Positions 34,851 through 43,435 of a stretch of DNA of 64,000 nucleotides are shown in pieces. The notes below the pieces were generated by a model, which worked only from the letters and a program-made list of their open reading frames with translations, made no database searches and was not told the origin of the DNA. How positions within the stretch are numbered: the stretch's first letter is position 1; each line of letters opens with the position of its first letter. This DNA is from Corynebacterium imitans (lineage in GTDB: Bacteria; Actinomycetota; Actinomycetes; Mycobacteriales; Mycobacteriaceae). A program made the position numbers and the translations under genes. Where the stretch lies: positions 1,809,458 to 1,873,457 of the forward strand of contig NZ_CP009211.1 of assembly GCF_000739455.1 (NCBI RefSeq). Reading direction: 5' to 3'.

Positions 34851-34970
34851 CCGCATCTCCCACTAGTCAAATCCTTCAGCCCATTTGGAAACTAATGAGC
34901 CACGAAAAGGAGTTTAGCAGAAGCACATTACCGTCTTTCGAACGGCGTGGACCGAAGAGACCGCAGGTCC

Positions 34971-35777
34971 TCAGCCGAATTCCACATGTACAGGCGTATA
35001 TTTGCGCTTTGTGTATTCAAGGATCGCACTGGCCTCTTGATCTTTACCAGCGGAGACAGCTCTACTCCATCGCCGATAAAGCGTTACTACCCAGCTTGGC
35101 TTACCATCGGTGATGAGGTCCCCTTGGTGCAACCAAATCGCACGGTCACAGTTTTTCTCAATAGTTGACGCTGCATGTGAGACCAGGAATACAGTTCCAG
35201 ATGCCTCTAAAAACTCGTCCATCCGACGTTGCGCCTTGGCAGCGAAGGTACTGTCCCCTGTGGAGAGGGCTTCATCCACTAACAGAATCTCTGCCCTAAC
35301 CGCTGTCGCAATGGCGAATTTCAGGCGGGCGTTCATGCCCGACGAAAACGTCCTCATTGGACGGTCGATGGCATCGGACAAATCCGCCCAGTCGATAATC
35401 TCTTGTTCTAATTCTCGTACCTGATCCGGGCCTAACCCCATCGCGAGTAGACCAAGCCGAATATTCTGCCGGCCAGATAGTTTCTGCTGTAAGGCTGCCG
35501 AAACCCCCAAAAGTGTAGGTTGAGCCGATACGAGTACCCGCCCCGTAGTTGGCTGCTCAGTACCAGCAATCAGCCGCAACAAGGTTGATTTTCCTGACCC
35601 ATTCTTTCCAAGCACACCAATCGACTCACCTGAATATGCGACAAAGCTTAGCGGTTTTACCGCCTGAACCGTCCGGGTTTGCCGTTGGACCAAAATTTTA
35701 TCTGAGCCCTGCGAGTTGAGCCTATAATCCTTAGACAGGCTCTGAGCAACGACCGTTGGCTTAGCTGACTGTGGCAT
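34971..35777 (-). CDS. wzt: Polysaccharide ABC transporter, ATP-binding protein
   Basis: A 268-residue cytoplasmic ATPase of the polysaccharide/teichoic acid exporter family. Walker A is GKNGSGKST, the signature is TFSSGMNARLKFAIA, Walker B is ILLVDEALSTGD, and the switch histidine is in LVSHAAST. The short C-terminus lacks a carbohydrate-binding domain, so it resembles KpsT/TagH-core more than long Wzt. ATG 35777 starts the family N-terminus and overlaps the end of the permease gene by 17 bases. With the permease it should export the finished glycan. Confidence 0.9.
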   Translation of the reverse strand: MPQSAKPTVVAQSLSKDYRLNSQGSDKILVQRQTRTVQAVKPLSFVAYSGESIGVLGKNGSGKSTLLRLIAGTEQPTTGRVLVSAQPTLLGVSAALQQKLSGRQNIRLGLLAMGLGPDQVRELEQEIIDWADLSDAIDRPMRTFSSGMNARLKFAIATAVRAEILLVDEALSTGDSTFAAKAQRRMDEFLEASGTVFLVSHAASTIEKNCDRAIWLHQGDLITDGKPSWVVTLYRRWSRAVSAGKDQEASAILEYTKRKYTPVHVEFG

Positions 35778-36702
35778 ATCTTTCTTCCGCCTTCCAAAAG
35801 AAGATGAGCCCCACGAAAAAGAGTGAGATCGTCCATCCCAGCAAGCTGCAGACGACAGACATCGATGGGACAGTACCGTAAATCGAAACGTCTCTAGCAA
35901 CCGTCAAGAATTGGTATACAGGGTTAGCCTGCATAATTGATGCCATAACAGGATGTCCATCAAAGCGCTCTAGCGCGAAGAAAACCCCTGAGGTGAAAAA
36001 AAGTGCCCGATTCAGCAATCCAATAAGTGGCTTTACGTCGGGAACAAAGGCGGTGATTCTAGCAATGATTAAAGCGAGCCCGAGAATAAAGAAGTGAATT
36101 AGGAAGTAAAGTGGTATTAGAAGGATTAAAGTCCAAGTTGGCCCTTCAGGAAATTGATAAGCGAAGGCTAAGACCAAAGCCACCACCAAAGGAATCAGAT
36201 TATCCATAAACTGACGGATAACAGCCGAGAATACGATAGCCGCGCGCGGAAACGTGAAAGATGCTATTAAAGAACGCGAGGCCTGAACCATCCCTCCCCC
36301 GGACGCAATTCCTTTCGATATATAGCGAAAGAAAACGACTCCAACCATTAGGTATCCTATATAGTTATCAATACCTCTTGACACGTGCAGAATCATGCCA
36401 AAAATTACGGCATATACGGATACATCAAAAAGGGGCTGAAGCACTAGCCAAGCACGCCCCAAAAACATATCTCGGCCGGATCTAAGTGCCTTACTTTTAG
36501 CATCGGCGAAAATGAAATGTCTCCAGCGATGAAGGTCACGAATGTATTGCACGAATGACGGTTTACTATTCAGCTCCCGAAGGCCTTCAGGATCAACGCG
36601 CAGCACTTGAGGCGCTCTGGCTGCTTTCGTCTCGTTCATTTCAGACACTTGTTCCTCCACACTTTCTCGAGGTATGCTTCTTTTTCGGAAGAGTTCGCCC
36701 AC
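35761..36702 (-). CDS. wzm: Polysaccharide ABC transporter, permease
   Basis: ABC-2 type permease of 313 residues with a 65-residue cytoplasmic N-terminus and six membrane helices. The features are those of Wzm/TagG/KpsM: FLGRAWLVLQPLFDVSVY before the first helix, an amphipathic middle, and QANPVYQFLTVARDV before the last helices. GTG at 36702 has GGGAGG eight bases upstream; ATG at about 36639 is an alternative. It overlaps the ATPase gene by 17 bases. Confidence 0.9.
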   Translation of the reverse strand: MGELFRKRSIPRESVEEQVSEMNETKAARAPQVLRVDPEGLRELNSKPSFVQYIRDLHRWRHFIFADAKSKALRSGRDMFLGRAWLVLQPLFDVSVYAVIFGMILHVSRGIDNYIGYLMVGVVFFRYISKGIASGGGMVQASRSLIASFTFPRAAIVFSAVIRQFMDNLIPLVVALVLAFAYQFPEGPTWTLILLIPLYFLIHFFILGLALIIARITAFVPDVKPLIGLLNRALFFTSGVFFALERFDGHPVMASIMQANPVYQFLTVARDVSIYGTVPSMSVVCSLLGWTISLFFVGLIFFWKAEERYATVS

Positions 36703-36873
36703 AGCAATATCCTCCCGCGCAACGGCAGTAGATTTCTATTTATTGCTTTTGCGCGCACAGCAAGATGAGCCTATTGCGTCACACTCATCACTCGTTGACT
36801 TTCGCGGGGAGACCTGAATTTATGTTTTCTCAGCGAACTAAATCCATCTTCCCCTGACAAACCCTCCGTTTAG

Positions 36874-38517
36874 TCATAGAGCGAATTTGGGGATATGAAT
36901 GAGATTCCGCTCATCAGAATTCCAGACCTCAAAATGCGTGTCACAGTCAGCCATGCGCGTGGATGATTGACTCCCGAGATGGATCAAAAGGCTCTTATCT
37001 ACCGAAGTTCCTCGTTTACTGGTATACACGAGATGCTTGGTTTTCGTAACACGGTTTGTAGCCGTTGAAATTACGGCTTTGACCGACGTACGTCCAATTG
37101 CTCCATTTTCAACCGTTAACGTGGGAGGCTCGGACCCTATCCATTCCAGGACTACCTCGGAATCCCCACTTTTCAGCCTAACTCGCCGAGAGTCCAACTC
37201 GCTTACCTCAACCTCGGGAGCCAGAACGAACCGGTGCACCCAATCCTCTTGAGAAGCAGCATCGCCTAAATCATGGATGACAATCGCGGAGTGATTGGGC
37301 AATAGATAAACTGACCTCCGAAGGTTGGCGTTTTCATAGCCGTAATTGTGCCCTGAAGCGAGCTTAAACTCTGGGGCGTTGAGATAATGATCCGTGGCGA
37401 TCTTCCTCGTGTACCGGTTGTCCTCCTCCCGCACATACGGTCGGTTAGGGGTAAAGGAAGAGTGGGCTCGGTAGGACGCGACAAAACGGCGAAACTTGTT
37501 TTTACCGTAATTATATTTACCCGAATCGACGAAAAAGTCACGTCCACCGTAGTTCAACAGGATACTCAGATCATCAGCATGTTTGTGTGCTTTAGCCGAA
37601 TACCCACAAATGAATGCAAGATAGGCGTCATTGTCCCGACTCTTCAATACCGAAAATCCACTCATGGAATCGTGGAAACTTTCCCAGCTAAATGACCCAA
37701 GCTTTCGCTGACTGCCTGAGTCGCCAATGGCAGGAACCTTTCCGTCCGGTTTAGCAATACGCTCAATATGTTGGCTGGCGAACTCAAGTTTTTTCAGGAC
37801 GTCGGGCCCAAGTGTCATTTCGTTTCGCCTCAAAAAAGACTCGAGCTCCCGATACATTCTTAGAACCATGTTGTGGTATTCGGGTGAGTTCTCTTGATGC
37901 ATTCCGGTTTCGCTAAAGGTCTGCCAGAAGATACTCTCCGCTCGGCCACGTCCGTGGTACACATACTCCATACGTTCAAGGCCTAACCCCATCGATATCA
38001 GTGCCATATCCATCATGAGGCCATGATTATTCATACGATGAAGGCTATCGTCCATCAAAAGGCTTGCATGACGTTCCAACAAATCGCGAAAACGCGGCTC
38101 GTCATACTCCCGCCCCGCCTCTTCCATACAGCTCAAGAACTGCATCAACACCCTTGACCGTGCACCGACCGCATGATCATACCAGGTCATTTCAGTGGAG
38201 TTTCCTGCCTCCACGTATTCTAGCCAGCTGAGTACGATTTCTTCGGACTTGTCAAGGTACGCAGTATTGTCCGAACGAGAATATTCCGCCAGGAGAGTGC
38301 CGACCACCCTTAAGTTCTGTAGATAGAGCTGGTACGAGGTCTCAATACCTGGCTCCCTATGCTCCCAGTCGAAGTTAGGCCCAAAGTGGATGTCAGCATA
38401 GTTTGGAAAAGGTTCAATAACATTATCAAGCGCCTTGTCCGCAATTCTCTTTTGGATCGGCGATGCTTTACTTCCCTGCCCGCCAATAAGTGGCATCACG
38501 CAGTTGTGGTTAAACAT
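36874..38517 (-). CDS. Heparinase II/III-like polysaccharide lyase family protein
   Basis: A 547-residue protein without a signal peptide. The N-terminal half is an alpha/alpha toroid (NNHGLMMDMALISMG, HQENSPEYHNMVLRMY). The C-terminal half is the beta-sandwich heparinase II/III domain with HKHADDLSILLNYGGRDFFVDSG. Histidine/tyrosine catalytic candidates are H in NNHG, Y in SPEYHN and H in HKHAD. Homologues occur in many capsule loci and may trim or modify the glycan. It overlaps the upstream unknown gene by 8 bases. Its cytoplasmic location argues for a role in synthesis rather than in outside degradation; this is inference. Confidence 0.82.
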   Translation of the reverse strand: MFNHNCVMPLIGGQGSKASPIQKRIADKALDNVIEPFPNYADIHFGPNFDWEHREPGIETSYQLYLQNLRVVGTLLAEYSRSDNTAYLDKSEEIVLSWLEYVEAGNSTEMTWYDHAVGARSRVLMQFLSCMEEAGREYDEPRFRDLLERHASLLMDDSLHRMNNHGLMMDMALISMGLGLERMEYVYHGRGRAESIFWQTFSETGMHQENSPEYHNMVLRMYRELESFLRRNEMTLGPDVLKKLEFASQHIERIAKPDGKVPAIGDSGSQRKLGSFSWESFHDSMSGFSVLKSRDNDAYLAFICGYSAKAHKHADDLSILLNYGGRDFFVDSGKYNYGKNKFRRFVASYRAHSSFTPNRPYVREEDNRYTRKIATDHYLNAPEFKLASGHNYGYENANLRRSVYLLPNHSAIVIHDLGDAASQEDWVHRFVLAPEVEVSELDSRRVRLKSGDSEVVLEWIGSEPPTLTVENGAIGRTSVKAVISTATNRVTKTKHLVYTSKRGTSVDKSLLIHLGSQSSTRMADCDTHFEVWNSDERNLIHIPKFAL

Positions 38518-39478
38518 TCTCCTCTGTCCTGTCTACTAAAGCGTCACAGTTCGCATCGGCAACTTCCTGAAACGCGCGGTGTACCGGGAGTTTAGTCAAA
38601 CGAGCAGAAGGCATTGCAATCTCGTCAAGGTACTCACTGGCTAGTTTCGTCTGAGTCGTCGGATCTTTCACCAACTCTAGCAACTTACCTGCTCGTATAA
38701 ACTGAATCCGTAAGATAGCATCTTCCAAAGAGAGACGCTCGGACAGAGCGTGCGATATGGATCGGTCTCCGGCACGGCATCCGTTACCTAGGAATACTAA
38801 CTTTCCGTCCTCTTTGAGGAACCAGTAAGCATTTTCGGGTTTCCGTCGGTCGACTTCAAACGCTTTAGTGATCTGATCGGTTCCTCCTAGCGCAACAATG
38901 TTTACAGGCCACAGGGCAGACGAGGCAAAGACCTCGTCGCACAAACGGTCAAATAGTCCCCCGCTACTGGAATCTAAGTCAAAAACGAGTGTCTCATTGC
39001 TGAATTTCAAGGCCTTCGGAGCGAAGATCGCCAATAACTGTGCAAGCAGGTCTTCTCCCTCGAGCGGATACTCGTCAACGCTGCCGTCGGAAAGCCTGAC
39101 CCGTAAACAATCTGATGCCCCAGAAACAATGTACGTCGAAGGCTCTTCGTACGTGCCCGATGGCCTTACGGCCTTCTCAACGACCCGGAGGCGGCGCTCT
39201 TGCCAAGTCGCTCCCGAATCGGTTATACCGTGCTCGGCAAAGGGCAGCGCAGCCCATTCACAACCCTGCTGGCACAGTACGTCTGTAACGAAACGACTTC
39301 GCAACCTGGTACCGTCCAACAAGGCGTGCTGCATAAGCATCCGCTTGGCGAGGTCGGACTCCGCTTTTTCGTATAACTCCTTTGCGGTCTTTGACGAAGC
39401 CCTAATTTCTCCTGCTGCCAACCGAGAGTGGTCCCCAAAGTGTCTTGCTACTTCTGCCAAATATCGGTAATCACTCAC
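38510..39478 (-). CDS. Unknown protein of the polysaccharide locus
   Basis: A 322-residue cytoplasmic protein I do not recognise. No signal peptide, helix or standard catalytic motif is seen. The N-terminal third is helical (ELYEKAESDLAKRMLMQHALLDGTRLRSRFV), the middle is mixed with VFDLDSSSGGLFDRLCDEVF, and the end is helical with SERLSLEDAILRIQF. It overlaps both neighbours by 8 bases, so it is coupled to the alpha/beta-fold protein upstream and the heparinase-like protein downstream. It probably acts in the same step. Confidence 0.75.
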   Translation of the reverse strand: MSDYRYLAEVARHFGDHSRLAAGEIRASSKTAKELYEKAESDLAKRMLMQHALLDGTRLRSRFVTDVLCQQGCEWAALPFAEHGITDSGATWQERRLRVVEKAVRPSGTYEEPSTYIVSGASDCLRVRLSDGSVDEYPLEGEDLLAQLLAIFAPKALKFSNETLVFDLDSSSGGLFDRLCDEVFASSALWPVNIVALGGTDQITKAFEVDRRKPENAYWFLKEDGKLVFLGNGCRAGDRSISHALSERLSLEDAILRIQFIRAGKLLELVKDPTTQTKLASEYLDEIAMPSARLTKLPVHRAFQEVADANCDALVDRTEENV

Positions 39479-40337
39479 AATTGCCCCTTCCAGGGTTAGC
39501 CAAACTAAGCTGGACCGAGAGCTCCTTTAAAGTTTGATCCTTCGGCAGCGGCAGATGCCCCGCCTTGCGATCGATGTAGTACTTCACGCTAATATCCATG
39601 CCAACGTGTGGTTGTTCCGTAGCCCGATTTGCCATAAAACGCGAAAGAACAGGAAGCTGCTTTTTCATATCCGCTGCACTGGCTACATTTAACATGTAGC
39701 ACCCCGATATCGGCAGCTGTAGCGCCAAATAGCGTGAAAGCACATTACATTTCTCCGGAAACGCCGTCCGAATATTTTCAACGTCAAGCCCACCGTAAGA
39801 GTGTTCAGCAATATCTCTCACGTAAGACGGGTAGTAAAGCGTCCAATCAAACTGCGCATTGTTTACTAGGAATCGAGACCCGGGAAACCACGCATGTAAG
39901 GCTACTGCCTGAAAACCGCCAGCTGAGCTTCCGTAAAAGATGACCTGATCTTGTCTAAGTCCCAACAGGTTGCGAAAATACTCCACGCACTCCGCCATTG
40001 CGCAAAGAAGTGCATCTGTACCATTACCCTGTGCCCAGCCAATCTGAAGATCATTATCTGGATGTAGCGTGGCATCTGAGATCATCAGTACATTAGCATT
40101 CAGTGAATCTATCCAGGTACGCCTTTGGAAGATTTCGCGCGGATCTTTGCTCTCGCTCCTGTCTACAGCACCGTTGAGCGTCACTAAGAGGCGGTCGGAG
40201 AACTCCTCGCTACGTACAAAATGGCAAGGAACCACGTATCCGTTGGCCAAAAATTTGAATCGATTATTTGGACCGGCGATAGCAGCCCCGTCAGATTTAC
40301 GGTGCAGACTGGGCCATTCCTGAAAACTACATGTCAC
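39471..40337 (-). CDS. Alpha/beta-fold protein of the polysaccharide locus, possible esterase
   Basis: About 288 residues. VIFYGSSAGGFQAVALHAWF contains a GxSxGG nucleophile elbow, and KAGHLPLPKD near the C-terminus offers a histidine, so it is probably a hydrolase or acyl-transfer enzyme. Many polysaccharide loci carry such proteins next to glycosyltransferases. The start is uncertain: GTG 40337 has GGAAGG upstream and overlaps the glycosyltransferase stop by 11 bases, while ATG 40364 or 40379 give longer overlaps. Confidence 0.7.
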   Translation of the reverse strand: MTCSFQEWPSLHRKSDGAAIAGPNNRFKFLANGYVVPCHFVRSEEFSDRLLVTLNGAVDRSESKDPREIFQRRTWIDSLNANVLMISDATLHPDNDLQIGWAQGNGTDALLCAMAECVEYFRNLLGLRQDQVIFYGSSAGGFQAVALHAWFPGSRFLVNNAQFDWTLYYPSYVRDIAEHSYGGLDVENIRTAFPEKCNVLSRYLALQLPISGCYMLNVASAADMKKQLPVLSRFMANRATEQPHVGMDISVKYYIDRKAGHLPLPKDQTLKELSVQLSLANPGRGNCE

Positions 40338-42972
40338 CTGTTTCAGCACCTTCCAATAACGCATTGACCTCTGGATCATTCATCACTCGTTCACCATAGA
40401 AGGATGCAATCTGCCGAATGATAGAGAGACACTCTTTCCGGTCTTCCGGTGCGACACGCTTCAACTTATCGAGGTACCAGCCTTTGAGAAAGATAGTGAA
40501 GCGGGTTGCTCCATAGTCATCGTAAAGGTCTACAGACTTCAGCCACTCACTTCTTGCCTCTTCAAGGGCGATGTATTTCCGGTAGAAGCCGGGTGACACA
40601 GAATTTACAGTGGAGTTGGTAACAGCAGCGTAATAAGCGTGAATTGGCTTCATCGTGATCCAGATCGACCGGGCATAGAAGATCATCTGCTGGAAAAAGT
40701 ACGAGTCTTGACCCACAGCACCTACCGGCTGCTCCAGACCAAGTCCTTTTAACCAATCAGTGCGAGCGACGAGAGCCTGAATGCTCATCGGTTGGAAATT
40801 CATCTTCTTAACAAATTCCCGGTTATAACCGGTAAGGGGGCCGCACTTAGCTTCGGTAGCCCGCAGGACTTTCGAATTATTAACCGTCGCTACATCGGTT
40901 CTAAATCGCAGCATATTGCCAATGGCAAAATCGACGTTATTCTCATCACAAGCCTCGAGTAGCCCCAAGTACGCGTCGTTCACTTGCTCGTTATCAGGGT
41001 CCAGATAGGTAACGAATGGTGTCGACGTTAGCTCTAGCCCCTTGTTCCTTGGGCGTGAAGCACTACCGGAACCACCCTCTGGGAAACGGTATACTTCAAC
41101 GTTGGTAAACCGCTGCTCGAGCATGTCCACGCAGGCCTGCGTTTTCAAATCCGATGACCCATCGTCAACTATAAGTATCTTGGACTTTTCGAATGCACTT
41201 CCCCGATAAAGCGAGTTGAAACACTTGTGAACTAGATGTTTACCATTGTTATAGGTTGGAACAATGACTGTTAAGTCATACGACCTATCACGGTTAGCAG
41301 CTATATAGGTCGAGCAACTGGTCATAATGGTCAGAACCGAAGACACAGTTTTTGAAGCTGCTCTTTCCCCCGGTGCAAGCCAAAACACTTCGGCTTCTTG
41401 CGCAGCGCCTTCTTTATACTCGAGCTCATAAGCTATCTCGCCCGAATCGAAGGGCACTATCCTTAGCGAATCCGCATTGGAGTATCTGTACGCCGCAACC
41501 ACATCGCTAATGATGTCTGGAGCCTGGAGGTTTAGGTGGTCCAGCATTATCACCACGTCACCACCGCTACCTCCGACCAACGTTTCCCAGTCTGCAGAAT
41601 CAACGTAGGTAAGGGTCTGCTCAGTCTGCTGGCTATCACGGAAGGCCTCAAACTGCGATTGTGAATCGGCTACCACAATAAGTCGATGCTGCTCAGACGG
41701 ATGTTTCATGCCTACCGCATCAAGAATCTGGTCAATCCGGTCGAATGCAGTGTCGTTGTTGAACACCTCGCGGATTCCTTCAACCTGGCAATAACGAAGG
41801 TAATCAGGCGTTAATGTATCGATGAAATTCTTTGTATCCAGTTCGGAATGTAAAAGGGCAACAGATGGATACAGCGAATTAATTCCGGCGCTGTAGTTGG
41901 AAAGCACCAGAGTTCCCATCGCGAGTAGTTCTACTACTCGGTTGGCGAACATAGTTTGACTGCCTACTACAGAGTTTAAATTAATCGCTAGTGGCAAAAG
42001 CTTTTGAAGTCGAAGAAGCTCATCGTGGTTAAGCGGCCCATGAAGATATGGCAAGAAATCCTCTGGGTACAGATACTTTTCTGGATTCGAGAACTTCTTC
42101 GCATCCAAAGCTAGGTTGCGATCAACGATGGTGAGGCTCGCCGTGGAGTCATTGACTCCGTCGAAGATTCTTTGTCCGTCCCTAGTACGCTCCTTATATT
42201 TATGGGCCATCCAAGACCCAGCAAAGACTACCTCGCGACCGTCATGGCGCATGCAACCAAGCGGGTTGTGCTTCTTAAAATTGACGCCGAAACGTATCGG
42301 AAAAACAGGCGTTGATCCTTCAAGATCTTCTCGGTAAGCTTCGATTTTCTCGATACATGAAGTAAAAACGACGTCCGCACACTTGGCCGTACTAAGAAAT
42401 AGCTTGTAGTTTGGCGGGTCCTCCTTTGAGTAAAACACAACTGGAATGCCCTTCTCCCGTGCAAGAGGCATGATGGTTTGCTCGAGAAGCTTTCGCTTTG
42501 AAGAAGACTTCTGCGAAAGACCGTGCCATTCTCCCGCCAATCCTCGCCAAGTTGAAACTACCAATAGGAGATCAATTTCTTCGATCGTCTCTCGGTAATT
42601 TGTTGGAGTAACAGGAAAAAAGTTTGCAGCAGGCTCTATAGACTCGTATAAAAACTGGTCAGAGATGATTCCAATATTCACATCGCGTCTTTGATCCCAC
42701 CGTTGCACCTCCGCATACGGCAAGTCGTTTGCTTCATCTAGTAGAGATGAAATCCGCTGCTCCACCAGCGGGCGGTAGTGTTCCCACCTTTGCAGGTACT
42801 CTTCCCTTCCAATAGAGGGTCGAAAGTACTCATGCTGTCCATCAACAGCGTCCCGAAACATTAAATTCGAGGTGTACCGCTTTAACTTTCTGAGGTCTTT
42901 CTTCGCTCGCTGGACTGTGACGCGTAACGCTTCGATTCGCTTCAGCTGGTTCGCAATTGCAGACTGTTTCAT
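40327..42972 (-). CDS. Bifunctional glycosyltransferase (CgeB/GT4-like plus GT2)
   Basis: An 881-residue fusion. After a basic helical N-terminus, residues about 60-430 look like a CgeB/DUF3880-type GT-B transferase (GIISDQFLYES, MAHKYKERTRDG, LVLSNYSAGINSLYP). A linker domain follows. From about residue 560 comes a GT2 domain: LTVIVPTYNNGKHL, ILIVDDGSSD, SRPRNKGLELTSTPFVTYLDPDNE (a DxD-like DPD) and a late QDSYFFQQM. It should add two sugars, or one sugar plus another group, to the growing chain in the cytoplasm. The stop overlaps the next gene. Confidence 0.85.
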   Translation of the reverse strand: MKQSAIANQLKRIEALRVTVQRAKKDLRKLKRYTSNLMFRDAVDGQHEYFRPSIGREEYLQRWEHYRPLVEQRISSLLDEANDLPYAEVQRWDQRRDVNIGIISDQFLYESIEPAANFFPVTPTNYRETIEEIDLLLVVSTWRGLAGEWHGLSQKSSSKRKLLEQTIMPLAREKGIPVVFYSKEDPPNYKLFLSTAKCADVVFTSCIEKIEAYREDLEGSTPVFPIRFGVNFKKHNPLGCMRHDGREVVFAGSWMAHKYKERTRDGQRIFDGVNDSTASLTIVDRNLALDAKKFSNPEKYLYPEDFLPYLHGPLNHDELLRLQKLLPLAINLNSVVGSQTMFANRVVELLAMGTLVLSNYSAGINSLYPSVALLHSELDTKNFIDTLTPDYLRYCQVEGIREVFNNDTAFDRIDQILDAVGMKHPSEQHRLIVVADSQSQFEAFRDSQQTEQTLTYVDSADWETLVGGSGGDVVIMLDHLNLQAPDIISDVVAAYRYSNADSLRIVPFDSGEIAYELEYKEGAAQEAEVFWLAPGERAASKTVSSVLTIMTSCSTYIAANRDRSYDLTVIVPTYNNGKHLVHKCFNSLYRGSAFEKSKILIVDDGSSDLKTQACVDMLEQRFTNVEVYRFPEGGSGSASRPRNKGLELTSTPFVTYLDPDNEQVNDAYLGLLEACDENNVDFAIGNMLRFRTDVATVNNSKVLRATEAKCGPLTGYNREFVKKMNFQPMSIQALVARTDWLKGLGLEQPVGAVGQDSYFFQQMIFYARSIWITMKPIHAYYAAVTNSTVNSVSPGFYRKYIALEEARSEWLKSVDLYDDYGATRFTIFLKGWYLDKLKRVAPEDRKECLSIIRQIASFYGERVMNDPEVNALLEGAETGDM

Positions 42973-42983
42973 TTGTCTCTAGA

Positions 42984-43310
42984 TCACTTTCTCTTGGCTT
43001 TTCGTAGACGCCAGTACAGCGTTTGCAACTTATAGCCTTTGGTATTCTTCAGCTTTTGGACCTCGGCTTCGAGCTGCATCCCTGTGGATTCAAGGCTAGA
43101 AATTTTGCGCTTAAGCCGCTCTATCTCCCGTTCGCGTTTAGCAATGCCTTTGAGCAGCTTCTCATCTCGATTTGCCTCAAAGAGCAATTGTTCATAGGTT
43201 CCATCGAGTTCATCGATAAGTTCTTGAACAAAAAGTGTGATACCCGCATAGTCAGAGTGTAGGGTTCCGTCCCGCGCTTCTCCCACTCTCAGCTGTAGGT
43301 CGTCATCCAT
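42984..43310 (-). CDS. Small coiled-coil protein
   Basis: A 108-residue acidic-to-basic protein with a long heptad-repeat helix (IAKREREIERLKRKISSLES then LEAEVQKLKNTKG) and a basic end, WRLRKAKRK. ATG 43310 has GAGAGG six bases before it, while the longer frame is not supported. It sits 11 bases upstream of the bifunctional glycosyltransferase. Its end resembles the coiled-coil tail attached to some glycosyltransferases, so it may be a scaffold or length-ruler partner; this is inference. Confidence 0.65.
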   Translation of the reverse strand: MDDDLQLRVGEARDGTLHSDYAGITLFVQELIDELDGTYEQLLFEANRDEKLLKGIAKREREIERLKRKISSLESTGMQLEAEVQKLKNTKGYKLQTLYWRLRKAKRK

Positions 43311-43435
43311 CTTTCGCCTCTCTAAACTGGAACTAATCGAGCACTTAGTATCTGCTCCGGAAATTCCTCTTGCTCCAAGACCCATTCAACTATTTTCAAT
43401 AGTACGTGATTGATTATTTTAATCCTCTGGAAACC

